From Amycolatopsis sp. cg9 (lineage in GTDB: Bacteria > Actinomycetota > Actinomycetes > Mycobacteriales > Pseudonocardiaceae): a DNA stretch of 64,000 nucleotides. The translations under genes and the position numbers were made by a program. The notes beneath the pieces were generated by a model, which searched no databases, was not told the origin of the DNA, and saw nothing but the letters and a program-made list of their open reading frames with translations. The stretch spans positions 7,114,501 through 7,178,500 of the forward strand of contig NZ_CP166850.1 in assembly GCF_041346945.1 (NCBI RefSeq), read 5' to 3'. Shown here one piece after another: positions 17,981-26,223 of this stretch (its first letter is position 1; the number at the start of each line of letters is the position of its first letter).

Positions 17981-18871
17981 TCAAATGAGATGCGCGCGCC
18001 GCCAGATGCCTTCCGACCGGCCGCCGATCAGCCCCGCGTCGCGCAGGAACGGCACGATCTTCTCGGCCATCCAGCGGCGCGTCTCGTGGAAGTGCGGGTT
18101 CGCCAGCGCCGCGGCCCGGCCCTCGCGCGGGTCGATCCCGACGCTGCGGTAGATCCGCGGGTCGACCATGCTGTCGATGACGCCGAACGCGACCAGCGCG
18201 GTCCGCAGCCGGTGCCGCTGGAGGGCCGCCTTCGTCAGCTTCGGCGTCTCCCGCAGCACCTCTTCCTTGGCGAACCGGACGTGCCGGGCCTCCTCGACGA
18301 CGTGGATGCGGTTGACCGAGCGGATCAGCGGCTGGATGCCGTCGTCGTCCATCATCGAGCGCTGCAGCCGGTCGGTGGTCTCCTCGGCGACCAGCACGCT
18401 GGCGAACATCGAGGGCCCGGCCGCGGTCGCGCCGAACACCTTGGCGGCACGGTGCACGACCTTCGGGACGCCGTAGCGCGGGACGCCGAGCCGCTCGGCG
18501 GTGCGGGCGAACATCACCGAGTGCCGCGTCTCGTCGCCGATCTCGGTCATCGCGTACTGCGCGTGCTCGGAGCGCGCGTCCAGGTCGAAGACGTACCGGG
18601 CGAGCAGCTGCATGAGGACGATCTCGAACCACAGGCCGACGCTCATGATGCTGGCGATCTCGTGCTTGGACAGCTCGATCCGCTGCTCCGGCGTCAGCTT
18701 CGCCCAGAGCGCGGTGCCGTGGAGGGAGACGCGCTCGAGCGGCATGTAGGCCTTGCCCTCGGCCAGCGGCGCGGCCCAGTCGATGTCGACGTACGGGTCG
18801 TAGGAGTTCTTCGCGGAGCTCTTGAGCAGACGAGCCGCGGTGACGTCCCGGTCCTGGGCCTCGACGCCCAT
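17981..18871 (-). CDS. AurF-type di-iron oxygenase
   Basis: 296 aa. Start MGVEAQDRDV preceded by GGAGG. Ferritin-like helical bundle with iron-ligand motifs in order: HEIASIMSVGLWFE, EIGDETRHSVMF (ExxRH), SVLVAEETTD and HVVEEARHVRFAKEE (ExxRH). This matches the p-aminobenzoate N-oxygenase AurF family, whose best studied members oxidise arylamines. In most actinomycetes the substrate of the chromosomal homologues is unknown. Divergent from a TetR gene, which is probably its regulator. Confidence 0.85.
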   Translation of the reverse strand: MGVEAQDRDVTAARLLKSSAKNSYDPYVDIDWAAPLAEGKAYMPLERVSLHGTALWAKLTPEQRIELSKHEIASIMSVGLWFEIVLMQLLARYVFDLDARSEHAQYAMTEIGDETRHSVMFARTAERLGVPRYGVPKVVHRAAKVFGATAAGPSMFASVLVAEETTDRLQRSMMDDDGIQPLIRSVNRIHVVEEARHVRFAKEEVLRETPKLTKAALQRHRLRTALVAFGVIDSMVDPRIYRSVGIDPREGRAAALANPHFHETRRWMAEKIVPFLRDAGLIGGRSEGIWRRAHLI

Positions 18872-18959
18872 GGCGGCCTCCGGAAAGTAGGGGGTACGCG
18901 CTGTACTAGTTACTTCGGCGAGCGTACACCGGCTCGCCGGACTTGAGTAGGCTTCCCGG

Positions 18960-19610
18960 GTGACCAAGGTCGACGGACGGGCGGCGCGCTGGGCGGGCCA
19001 GCAGGAGCGGCGGCGCGCCGAATTCGTCGACGCGGCCCTGGCGGCCATCGCCGAGCACGGCCCCGAGGTCTCGACGGAGCAGATCGCCGAGCGCGCCGGC
19101 GTGGCCCGCACCCGGCTGTACCGCCACTTCGCCGACGCGGCCGACCTCCAGCGCGCGATCGCCGAGCGCGCGGCCGAGCTGGTGACGGCCGAGCTCGCAC
19201 CGCTCTGGCACCCCTCGGGCTCGCCGCACGAGATGATCACGACGGTGATCTCGACCCACCTGCGCTGGCTGACCGAGCACGAACCGCTGCACCGCTACCT
19301 CGCCCGCACGCTGCCGGCCCCGACGGACGTCCGCGGCACGATCGCCCGCCACCTCAGCCGCCTGTTCTCGGGCTACCTGACGGCGTTCGGCCTCGACCCG
19401 GCCCCGGCGGACACGATCGCGTTCGGCCTGGTCGGCTACGTCGAGTCGGCGACGACCCGGTGGCTCGACCACCCGGGCGCGCTGAGCCTGGCACAGCTGA
19501 CGGACCAGCTGACCGGCACGATCTGGGCGATGCTCGACCACACGCTGAAGGCGGGCGGGGTCGAGCTGGACCCGGACCGCCCGTTGCCGCTGCCGGAGGA
19601 GCTGAGCTGA
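18960..19610 (+). CDS. TetR-family regulator divergent to the AurF-like gene
   Basis: 216 aa, GTG start. Residues 15-62 are the helix-turn-helix (AALAAIAEHGPEVSTEQIAE, AGVARTRLYRHFADAADLQ). The C-terminal domain is a TetR ligand fold (AELAPLWHPSGSPHEMITTV). A -10-like TAGGCT lies about 8 bp before the GTG, so the mRNA may be leaderless. The 88-bp divergent region carries TACGC/GCGTA arms (about 18895-18937) as a weak operator candidate. Its stop codon is embedded in a 23-bp hairpin element. Confidence 0.85.
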   Translation: MTKVDGRAARWAGQQERRRAEFVDAALAAIAEHGPEVSTEQIAERAGVARTRLYRHFADAADLQRAIAERAAELVTAELAPLWHPSGSPHEMITTVISTHLRWLTEHEPLHRYLARTLPAPTDVRGTIARHLSRLFSGYLTAFGLDPAPADTIAFGLVGYVESATTRWLDHPGALSLAQLTDQLTGTIWAMLDHTLKAGGVELDPDRPLPLPEELS

Positions 19611-19655
19611 AGGGGACGGTGCTCGCACCAGATGCGAGCACCGTCCCCTTCAGCT
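19605..19655. repeat. Family A palindrome with 23-bp perfect arms
   Basis: Arms 19605-19627 and 19633-19655 are exact reverse complements (AGCTGAAGGGGAC start), with a 5-nt loop. The TGA at 19608-19610 is both part of the arm and the tetR stop codon. It can act as a terminator for tetR and dinB. Shares TGAAGGGGAC with the element at 40246-40330. Confidence 0.85.
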
Positions 19656-19663
19656 CGTCAGAC

Positions 19664-19684
19664 GCGCCGAACGTCCCTTTCAGC
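19664..19684 (-). repeat. Second family A half-element at the dinB stop
   Basis: On the minus strand AGCTGAAAGGGACGTTC overlaps the dinB end. Its TGA (19682-19680) is the dinB stop codon. It resembles the neighbouring element with GGGG shortened to GGG. Confidence 0.65.
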
Positions 19685-20711
19685 TCCCGTCCTCGCGGGG
19701 GAACTCGGCCCGGACCCCCAGCAGCCGCACCGCGCGGGTCAGCTCGAACATGCCCAGCACCTCCCGCGCGGCCCGCTCGATCTCGGCCTCGTCCGCAGTG
19801 GGCTCCGGCAGGGTGATGCTGTGGGTGTGGGTCAGGAACGGCACGAACCGCACCTTGACCGCGATCCGCGCCGCCGGGCGGCCTTCGTCCAGAACGTCCT
19901 GCGTGACCCGCTTGGCCAGCGCCGAGACCTCCGCCGCCATCTCGGCCGGGTCGGCGAGGTCGCGCTGGAACGTCGTCTCGCGGCTGCGGGAGCGGGCCAC
20001 GTACGGGGTCGCGCTGACGTCGGCGTCGCCGATGCCGCCGCCGAGCAGCCGCAGCCACGGCCCGGTCTTCGGGCCGAACCGCGCGGCCAGCGCCGAAGCG
20101 TCCGCGCCCGCCAGGTCGAGGACGGTCTCGATGCCCAGCTCGGCCAGCTTCTTCGCGGTCTTGCCGCCGATGCCCCACAGCGCGTCGGTCGGGCGTCCGG
20201 CCATCACCGCCCACCAGTTCTCCTGCGTCAGCCGGTAGATCCCGCCCGGCTTGCCGAACCCGGTGGCGAGCTTGGCCCGCAGCTTGTTGTCGCCGATCCC
20301 GACCGCGCACGACAGTCCCGTCTCGCGCGCGACGGCGTCCTTCAAGCCGGCCGCCAGCGCCTCCGGGTCGTCGGTTTCCGCTCCGACGAACGCCTCGTCC
20401 CAGCCCATGACCTGCACGACGACCGGGAACTCCCGCAGCACCGCCATCACGCGCGCCGACACCTCGAGGTAGGCGTCCGGGTCACTGGGCAGGAAGACGG
20501 CGTCCGGGCAGCGCTTGGCGGCGAGCCGCAGCGGCATGCCGGACTGGACGCCGAACTCGCGGGCCGCGTACGAAGCGGTCGCGACCACGGCCCGTTCGGT
20601 GGGGTCGCCGTTGCCCCCGACGACGACGGGCTTGCCCGCGAGCTCCGGGTGGCGGGCGATCTCGACCGCGGCGATGAACTGGTCGAGGTCGACGTGCAGG
20701 ACCCACTTCAC
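19680..20711 (-). CDS. dinB: DNA polymerase IV (DinB type), Y-family
   Basis: 343 aa, GTG start. Translesion polymerase. Catalytic motif I HVDLDQFIAAVE and motif III VMGWDEAFVG (usual SIDEAY replaced) carry the metal-binding acids. Palm/fingers (FGVQSGMPLRLAAKRCP), helix-hairpin-helix (LWGIGGKTAKKLAELGIETV) and little finger (SRSRETTFQRDL) follow in order. It lacks a C-terminal beta-clamp QLxLF peptide that I can see. The WDEAF variant and QF steric-gate position match the second, diverged actinobacterial DinB group (DinB2/3-like); the Phe next to Gln is the likely steric gate. Confidence 0.88.
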   Translation of the reverse strand: MKWVLHVDLDQFIAAVEIARHPELAGKPVVVGGNGDPTERAVVATASYAAREFGVQSGMPLRLAAKRCPDAVFLPSDPDAYLEVSARVMAVLREFPVVVQVMGWDEAFVGAETDDPEALAAGLKDAVARETGLSCAVGIGDNKLRAKLATGFGKPGGIYRLTQENWWAVMAGRPTDALWGIGGKTAKKLAELGIETVLDLAGADASALAARFGPKTGPWLRLLGGGIGDADVSATPYVARSRSRETTFQRDLADPAEMAAEVSALAKRVTQDVLDEGRPAARIAVKVRFVPFLTHTHSITLPEPTADEAEIERAAREVLGMFELTRAVRLLGVRAEFPREDGS

Positions 20712-20726
20712 GGGCCCAGTCTCGCC

Positions 20727-20990
20727 TCAGATCCGGTGCCGCGCCACGTGGGTCCAGACGGTGCCGGTGAGGGCGAGGATCCCGCACAGCGTCACCCCGG
20801 GGTCGGGCAGGACGAGCCCCACGACCAGCAGGGTCACGGCGACGACGTCGAAGACGATCAAGACGGTGCTCCGGAGCGCGCGCGACTTCGGCCGCTTGCC
20901 GTCGCGCAGCGCGGTGGCCAGATCGGGGTCGCTGAGCTCGAGACTGCGCTCGATCTTCTCGAGCTCGGTGCGATCGTGGTGACTGAGCAT
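20727..20990 (-). CDS. DUF3040 membrane protein
   Basis: 87 aa. Start MLSHHDRTELEKIERSLE after AAGGAG. The N-terminal amphipathic helix with ExIERxLxxxDPxLA matches DUF3040, followed by two transmembrane helices (VLIVFDVVAVTLLVVGLVL and GVTLCGILALTGTVW). Common single-copy or multi-copy small membrane proteins of actinobacteria, no known function. Lies upstream of dinB on the same strand with a 15-bp gap, so may be co-transcribed with it. Confidence 0.85.
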   Translation of the reverse strand: MLSHHDRTELEKIERSLELSDPDLATALRDGKRPKSRALRSTVLIVFDVVAVTLLVVGLVLPDPGVTLCGILALTGTVWTHVARHRI

Positions 20991-21238
20991 CGGGGCACTC
21001 CTTCGGCGCCGAACCCGCCGTATCGCCAGAGCGAATACCCAATCGTCCTCCCAACGAACCGCCGAACGCCTTCTGATTTCGTGCTTTTTGCTGCTCCGAC
21101 CGGGTGATCCGCGCTCCGTGATCGCCCGTGGGCACGTTAAGTTGCCTTTCGAACGGGGCCGGTGACCGGCCCAGGTGACGGAGGGGGGCCGTTGCGTCCT
21201 CTTGCGTGCCGGAACCTTCAAGCAGCTGGAGGACCTCG

Positions 21239-22300
21239 ATGACCTTGCCCACCGAACCGATCGGCAGCATCCCGCGCCCGGCGTACCTCGTCGAAGGCCT
21301 CGGGGAGTTCGCCGCCGGGCGGATCGACGCCGCCGCGCTCGCCGAGCTGGAGAGCCGCGCGCTGGCCGACACGATCAGCCGGTTCGAGGAGACCGGCTCG
21401 CCGGTGCTGACCGACGGCGAGCAGGGCAAGCCGAGCTTCGCGACGTACCCCCTGGCCGGGCTGACCGCGCTCGCCCCGGACGGCGTCGTCATCCCGTTCG
21501 CCGACGGGCACACCCGGCAGCTCCCGCGGCTGACCGCGGGCCCCTTCCGCTACGCGACCCACGCGGACGAGTACCTGACCCGGGCGAAGGCGCTCACGGC
21601 CAAGCCGGTCAAGCAGGCGGTGATCGCGGCGTCCGCCGTCTCGCTGATCTACCCGCCCGACGGCATCGACGGGTACTCGCAGGAGCAGTTCGTCGCCGAC
21701 CTGGTGAACGAGGCCGAGGCGGACATCCGGCGCAGCCTCGACGCGGGCGCGGACAGCGTCCAGATCGACTTCACCGAGGGACGGCTGTCGCTGAAGCTGG
21801 ACCCGTCCGGCGGCCTGCTGCGCCAGTTCGTCGACCTGAACAACGCGGTCCTCGACCGGTTCACCGCCCAGGAGCGCGCGAAGATCGGCGTCCACACCTG
21901 CCCCGGCGGTGACCAGGACTCGGTGCACAGCCTCGACGTCGACTACGCGGACCTGCTGCCGGCGCTGTTCGACCTCAAGGCCGGCCGCTTCTTCGTCCAG
22001 CTGACCAGCGAGCCCGACCCGGACCGGGTGCTCGCGATCATCGCCGGGAACCTGAAGGCGGACCAGCGGGTCTTCGTCGGCGTCACGGACCCGATCGACC
22101 CGCGCGTGGAGACCCCGGAGGAGGTCCGCGACCGCGTCCTGGCGGCGGCCCGCCACATCCCGGCCGACCGGCTGGGCACCTGCGACGACTGCGGTTTCTC
22201 CCCGTTCGCGGACGACACGTCGACTTCGCGCGACATCGCGTTCGCGAAGATCAAGGCCCGGGTGGAGGGCACCCGCCTGGCGGCCGAGAAGCTCGGCTGA
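21239..22300 (+). CDS. MetE C-terminal-like methyltransferase
   Basis: 353 aa. ATG chosen next to CTGGAGG; a longer GTG start would add 11 residues with no ribosome site. It corresponds to the C-terminal catalytic barrel of cobalamin-independent methionine synthase (full MetE is about 760 aa). Zinc ligands are visible: VHTCPGGDQDS (His-x-Cys) and GTCDDCGFSP (Cys). QIDFTEGRLSLKLDP is the substrate segment. Short MetE-like proteins act as methionine synthases with other methyl donors or as alkyl-thiol transferases. Methyl transfer to a thiol is likely, but the donor is unknown. A GC-rich hairpin follows. Confidence 0.82.
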   Translation: MTLPTEPIGSIPRPAYLVEGLGEFAAGRIDAAALAELESRALADTISRFEETGSPVLTDGEQGKPSFATYPLAGLTALAPDGVVIPFADGHTRQLPRLTAGPFRYATHADEYLTRAKALTAKPVKQAVIAASAVSLIYPPDGIDGYSQEQFVADLVNEAEADIRRSLDAGADSVQIDFTEGRLSLKLDPSGGLLRQFVDLNNAVLDRFTAQERAKIGVHTCPGGDQDSVHSLDVDYADLLPALFDLKAGRFFVQLTSEPDPDRVLAIIAGNLKADQRVFVGVTDPIDPRVETPEEVRDRVLAAARHIPADRLGTCDDCGFSPFADDTSTSRDIAFAKIKARVEGTRLAAEKLG

Positions 22301-22303
22301 GCC

Positions 22304-22343
22304 GCGGCGTGCGCCCGGGGATGCCGCCCCGGGCTCACGCCGC
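22304..22343. terminator. Bidirectional hairpin between convergent genes
   Basis: Stem GCGGCGTG..CCCGGGG (22304-22320) with CCCCGGG..CACGCCGC (22327-22343), a 2-nt internal mismatch and a 6-nt loop. It lies at the shared end of the MetE-like and LysE-type genes and covers the LysE stop. Confidence 0.65.
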
Positions 22344-22964
22344 CTCGGCGGCGACCTTCAGGCCGAGCACGACGAGCAGGCTGCCCAGCACGGCGTCGAG
22401 CCCCCGCCGCACCCGGCGGTCGCGGAAGACCTTCTTCAGCGCCCCGACGACCACGGCGAGAGTCACGAACCACAGGACGGTGCCGGCGGTCGCGATGGCG
22501 GCGAGTTCGAGGGTCTGCAGGGTGGAGCCGTCGGCCGGGAGGAACTGGGGGAGCAGGGCGAGGAAGTAGACGGCCACCTTGGGGTTGAGCAGGTTGGTGA
22601 ACAACCCCTGCCGGAAGGCCGCGACGGCTTTCAGCGGTTCCGTCTTGTCTTCACGGAGGTCTCGGTACTCGCCGCGGCGCACGGCCAGCCAGGCTTTGAC
22701 CCCGAGGAACACGAGGTAGGCGGCCCCGACCAGCTTCACGACGGTGAAGGCGACGGCGGACGCGGTGAGGACGGCGGCCACACCGAGGGCGATCGCGACC
22801 ACCCAGGCGAAGACACCCAGCGCGATCCCGAGCCCGGCGGCGATCCCGGCGCGCCGGCCGCCGGTGAGCGCGGAGCGGGTGACGACGACGAAGTCCGGGC
22901 CGGGGGACATCGCGCCGAGGAGGACGACGAGGAGGAAGGAGGCCGCGGTGGTGCCGGGGATCAT
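22335..22964 (-). CDS. LysE/RhtB-family amino-acid exporter
   Basis: 209 aa, ATG start. Six hydrophobic segments across the whole length. The N-terminal FLLVVLLGAMSPGPDFVVVT with SPGPD is the family signature, and the NLLNPKVAVYFLALLPQFL motif follows in helix 4. These inner-membrane carriers export amino acids or homoserine lactones. The substrate is not evident. Stands alone, with its stop inside a terminator hairpin. Confidence 0.92.
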   Translation of the reverse strand: MIPGTTAASFLLVVLLGAMSPGPDFVVVTRSALTGGRRAGIAAGLGIALGVFAWVVAIALGVAAVLTASAVAFTVVKLVGAAYLVFLGVKAWLAVRRGEYRDLREDKTEPLKAVAAFRQGLFTNLLNPKVAVYFLALLPQFLPADGSTLQTLELAAIATAGTVLWFVTLAVVVGALKKVFRDRRVRRGLDAVLGSLLVVLGLKVAAEAA

Positions 22965-22973
22965 GGAGCGAGC

Positions 22974-23702
22974 TTACGACCGCCGCGCGACCGGTTTTCC
23001 CGCATGTTTGTTCGATGACCTCAGCATCAAGACGAACGCGGCGTAGTCGGATCCGTCGAGGGTCGCCTTGGCCGTCGAGAACTTCTTGATCAGCGTGTCA
23101 TAGTCCCGGTCGAAGGCAGGCTCCGAGGTGGCGAACAGCCGGACGACATCGGCGATCGTCAGAAGCAGCCGGCTCTGGCTGTAGAGCGTCCGAAAGTTCG
23201 GGGGCGGAGGAGCTTGTGGCTCCTTGAACTTGTTTTCTTCGCGGCTCTTGAGCTGCCACACCCACTGGCCGTGCGCCAGCTTGTTGCGGTCTTCGATTAC
23301 CGGGGCCAGTTCGTCGGTGAGCAAGCCGCGGATCTCCACGTAGCGGCTGAAGTCCGTCGCACCGATGGTTCCGTTGTCGATCGGTTCGTGCGTCAGCACG
23401 CGGTAGTGGCGACGAGCGGCGAGTTCGACGGCCTCGAGCCACCGGTCGATTTGCGACCGAGACCGCCAGATCAACTGGCGCTCGCGGTCGTTGAAGCCGG
23501 TGGGGTCGACGATGAGCTTGCGCAGAGCAGCCTCGGCGAGAATGCCGTTGGTGAGGAGGTGCAGGCGCTGCAGAACGAGGACCTGATCTTCGCTGCCGCC
23601 CCGGATGGCCTCTTTGTGGGCCCGCTCGATCTGAGTCAAACCCTTCCTGACCGCGGAAAGGTTCTCGCTGTGCTTCGTGTACTCGGCACTGCGTGGGTAC
23701 AT
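22974..23702 (-). CDS. HEPN-like accessory protein
   Basis: 242 aa. Almost fully helical, no membrane segment. Residues 139-144 read RNKLAH followed by GQ. This is the R-x4-H motif that marks HEPN domains, whose members include toxin and CRISPR-associated ribonucleases and non-catalytic nucleotide-binding proteins. Base composition is less GC-rich and codon use is freer than in neighbours, suggesting transfer. No partner toxin, antitoxin or nucleotidyltransferase gene is adjacent. A 15-bp inverted repeat lies 19-64 bp upstream of its start. RNase activity is inference. Confidence 0.6.
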   Translation of the reverse strand: MYPRSAEYTKHSENLSAVRKGLTQIERAHKEAIRGGSEDQVLVLQRLHLLTNGILAEAALRKLIVDPTGFNDRERQLIWRSRSQIDRWLEAVELAARRHYRVLTHEPIDNGTIGATDFSRYVEIRGLLTDELAPVIEDRNKLAHGQWVWQLKSREENKFKEPQAPPPPNFRTLYSQSRLLLTIADVVRLFATSEPAFDRDYDTLIKKFSTAKATLDGSDYAAFVLMLRSSNKHAGKPVARRS

Positions 23703-23720
23703 GATCTCCAGCTCTACTCG

Positions 23721-23766
23721 CAGGCGTCAGGGTGCGCACGTTCGAGGTTGTGCACCCTGACGCCTG
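23721..23766. repeat. 15-bp inverted repeat upstream of the HEPN-like gene
   Basis: CAGGCGTCAGGGTGC (23721-23735) and GCACCCTGACGCCTG (23752-23766) are exact reverse complements with a 16-nt spacer. Position suggests an operator or leader hairpin for the HEPN-like gene. One arm abuts the tRNA-like T-arm. Confidence 0.7.
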
Positions 23767-23780
23767 GGAGTCGAACCCAG
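23764..23780 (-). other. tRNA T-arm-like remnant
   Basis: The minus strand has CTGGG-TTCGACT-CCCAG, a canonical T-stem and loop. A TCTCCC/GGGAGA hairpin just 5' of it (23785-23798) resembles a class II variable arm. No matching acceptor strand, anticodon arm or CCA is present, so this is not a working tRNA. It could be the 3' piece left at an integration site. Confidence 0.35.
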
Positions 23781-23908
23781 CCTATCTCCCGAGGGAGACG
23801 CGCTCCGAGCGCCCACGCCCGTAGGGAGCCTACCTGAGCGCGCTGTGGGCTGGGCACTGCCGTCCGCATCGTGATGTTCGAATTTGAACTTCGTGTAGGG
23901 TCGATCTT

Positions 23909-24544
23909 GTGGGTGATTCCAGGGGTGACGACGTGACGGCCGAGGTGCGGACCCGGGTGCGGATCCCGCTCCGGTTGCACGGTGGTCTCGAGGTCGACGC
24001 CGAAGCCGTCACCTTCCGCGGCCTCGAGGACGGTGGGGAACACCTGGCTCTCGTCCTCGGCACGCCCGGGGAGGTTCCGCTGGTCCGGCCGCACTCCGAG
24101 TGCCTCACCGGTGACGTGTTCGGGTCCGCGCGGTGTGACTGCGGGCCGCAGCTGGCCGAGGCTGTCGAACGGATCTCCGAGGCCGGTGGGTACCTGCTGT
24201 ACCTGCGGCAGGAAGGCCGGGGGATCGGGCTGTACAACAAGCTCGACGCCTACGCGCTGCAGGATGACGGCCTTGACACCTACGCCGCCAACGCCGCGCT
24301 CGGGTTGCCGGAAGACGCTCGCGACTACGCCGTTGCCGCGCAGATGCTCAAGGCGCTCGGGGTCGGTGAGGTCGATCTGCTCTCCAACAACCCCGACAAG
24401 GCTCTGCAGCTGCGGGACGCCGGGATTGCGGTGCGCGATGAGGTGCCCACCGGGGTTTTCGCTACTGACAACAACGTTCGGTATCTGCGGGCCAAGGCCG
24501 AGCAGACCGGGCACACCCTGCGCTTGCCCGGGATTGCCAGTTAG
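23909..24544 (+). CDS. ribA: GTP cyclohydrolase II
   Basis: 211 aa, GTG start (a later GTG at about 23933 is possible). First step of riboflavin synthesis: GTP to the diaminopyrimidine phosphate, formate and pyrophosphate. Zinc ligands C65, C76 and C78 lie in the classic CLTGDVFGSARCDC. The catalytic segment is RQEGRGIGLYNKLDAYALQD, and the GTP-binding DLLSNNPDK follows. Single-domain form without RibB, not next to other rib genes, so this is likely a second copy or a GTP-derived metabolite enzyme. Confidence 0.93.
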   Translation: MGDSRGDDVTAEVRTRVRIPLRLHGGLEVDAEAVTFRGLEDGGEHLALVLGTPGEVPLVRPHSECLTGDVFGSARCDCGPQLAEAVERISEAGGYLLYLRQEGRGIGLYNKLDAYALQDDGLDTYAANAALGLPEDARDYAVAAQMLKALGVGEVDLLSNNPDKALQLRDAGIAVRDEVPTGVFATDNNVRYLRAKAEQTGHTLRLPGIAS

Positions 24545-24617
24545 GGCTCATCGGCTTTTTGACTTTGCCACCTGATCGAGTGATGAACACGCGTTCGGGC
24601 GCCGGTAATCTTGGTGC

Positions 24618-25484
24618 GTGGACACAGAAGCGGTGTGGCAAGCGGACGCGGAGGCCTTGGCCGACCGGCTCCGCGGGCTGCTCACCGTCGTGCGGTCTGC
24701 AGAATCGGAAATCGGTGCGCTGCTCGTGGAAATCGAATCCCGCGGCGTGATGGAACTGTTCGGCTACCGCTCCACCGCCCGGTTGCTTGACCGCCTCGCC
24801 GACATTCCCCACGCCGCCCAGTGCACCGTCACCCGAGCCCGCGCCCTCAACCCCAGCCACACTCTCGACGCCGGGCCCGCTCTGGCTCCTGCCACCGGCG
24901 TTGCCGCCCGCGATGGCCCCCTGAGCACCCCGATGATCGACACCGCCCTCACCCACATTCCGCTGGAGCACCGCGACTGCGCCGAACGGGATCTGCTCGC
25001 CTTCGCCGCCGACGTCGGCCACACACAGGTCGCCGTCCTCGGTGCCCGGATCCTGGCCCACCTCGACCCCGACGCCCCGCACGAGCCGAGACCGAACCCG
25101 CCACCCCGGCCCGCGAACTGTCCCTGCGCCGCAAACGCTCTGGGGTGTGGGAGCTGTCGGGCCGCGTTGGACTCCTCGGAGCTGCCGGCTCAGGCCGGTG
25201 AACGCGCCCACGTGATGGTCGCGGTGTCCCTGAAGGACTTGAGGTCCGGGCTTGGTCGCGCCACCCTGGGTGACACCGGCTTGATCTCGGCGGTCGACGG
25301 CCGGATCCACGCTTGTGATTGCAAGCTGATCCCCGCTGTTCTCGGTTCCGGTAGTGGGGGTGGTCCTACGGATTTGGTCAATCTGGTGCTGGTGTGTGGG
25401 CACCATTATCGGTTGTTGCCTCGTTCCAGGCGTCGAAAACCCCGGCGCAACAACCTGCATCGGCCACTGCCGTTCGCAGCGTGA
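24618..25484 (+). pseudogene. DUF222/HNH endonuclease gene, frameshifted and deleted
   Basis: The open frame starts like DUF222 proteins (LADRLRGLLTVVRSAESEIGALLVEIESRG). Between about 25085 and 25175 the family sequence (RELSLRRKRSGVWELSG) is in another frame (the frame of 24821). It then returns to the first frame at LDSSELPAQAGERAHVMV. The block ending CDCKLIPAVLGS is joined directly to GGPTDLVNLVLVCGHHYRLL, dropping the CAFPGC..C..HHI part of the HNH site. The C-terminus is also altered. Intact relatives are about 400 aa or more. These are multi-copy, repeat-associated nuclease genes in actinobacteria. This copy should be inactive. Confidence 0.75.
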
Positions 25485-25596
25485 GGGGATCGGCCCGCAG
25501 CCACCAGACTTCGGGCCTGCACCCACGTGCCCGCCGTCCTCCGGCACCGTGGCCCGCGGCTCCGCGCTTTGGGGCACCCGGACCAAGCGTCGCCGG

Positions 25597-26127
25597 CTAC
25601 GTAAGTCGCTGGGCTGCTGCCGCTGCCGGGCCCGTTGTCAGCTTCTCCAGCAAGCCGATCAACGCCGTCCGCTCCTCCGGCGTGAGCGACGCCGCCCACG
25701 CTTGCTCTCGCTCGTTGTGCTCCTGGTAAGCCTCGGCGACCGATGCGTGGCCCGCCTCCGTCAGGTCGAGCTCGACCGCACGGCGGTCGTGGGGAACCGT
25801 CGCGCGGGTTACCAGGCCGTCCCGCTCCAGCGTCTTGACCAGTGCCGAAACCGCCGCGCGGCTCATGCCGGCCAGGCGGGCCACGTGGCGGGACTCCAGG
25901 GGGCCGGCCAGCCACAGCACGAACAGCACCCGGAAGCCGCCCCAGCTCCAGCCTCGGGGGCGGTGGACCGTCGACTCCCAGTCGTAGACCAGCGCGCCCG
26001 CGAGGCGGTGCAGGGTCAGGCCGAGGCGCATTGCCACCGGGTCGGTCGCGGGGAGCTCGGCCTGCGTCTTCCCGATCGCGTAGTCGACGAACGAGAGGTA
26101 GTCGAGGTCGGCCGGTCGGTCGGTCAT
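25597..26127 (-). CDS. MarR-family regulator
   Basis: 176 aa. Winged helix at about residues 65-120: GGFRVLFVLWLAGPLESRHVA, then LAGMSRAAVSALVKTLERDGL as recognition helix and RRAVELDLTEAG as wing. Divergent, 96 bp from the MBL-flavin monooxygenase operon, with an inverted repeat next to that operon's start. It therefore probably represses those catabolic genes until an aromatic ligand binds. Confidence 0.9.
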   Translation of the reverse strand: MTDRPADLDYLSFVDYAIGKTQAELPATDPVAMRLGLTLHRLAGALVYDWESTVHRPRGWSWGGFRVLFVLWLAGPLESRHVARLAGMSRAAVSALVKTLERDGLVTRATVPHDRRAVELDLTEAGHASVAEAYQEHNEREQAWAASLTPEERTALIGLLEKLTTGPAAAAAQRLT

Positions 26128-26191
26128 GCCGCCAGGTTAGGCGACGAAGGGGTTTCGCGCGGCGGAGCGGCGGGCTAGCCTGAGCCAGATA

Positions 26192-26205
26192 GTCAATGCT
26201 TTGAC
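26192..26205. promoter_or_regulatory. MarR operator candidate
   Basis: GTCAA-TGCT-TTGAC, perfect 5-bp arms, 18 bp upstream of the MBL gene start and in the divergent region with marR. It overlaps the space where the MBL promoter should end. Confidence 0.6.
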
Positions 26206-26223
26206 GATCAAGGAGCCCTAGCC

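Noticed and set aside
18890..18912. KstR-like site before the AurF/TetR pair
   Set aside because: Only one half of TNNAACNNGTTNNA matches (TAC in place of AAC and no terminal A).
20991..21238. SAM or cobalamin riboswitch upstream of the MetE-like gene
   Set aside because: No conserved GCCACTG B12-box, no SAM-IV/SAM-II core could be found in the 248-bp leader.
23764..23845. Complete tRNA on the minus strand
   Set aside because: The T-arm is good but no 5' acceptor strand complements GCGTCAG, no 7-nt anticodon loop with a paired stem is visible, and CCA is absent.
23875..23888. LexA/SOS box upstream of ribA
   Set aside because: GTTCGAATTTGAAC has the half-sites in the wrong order (GTTC-N6-GAAC); the actinobacterial SOS box is GAAC-N4-GTTC.
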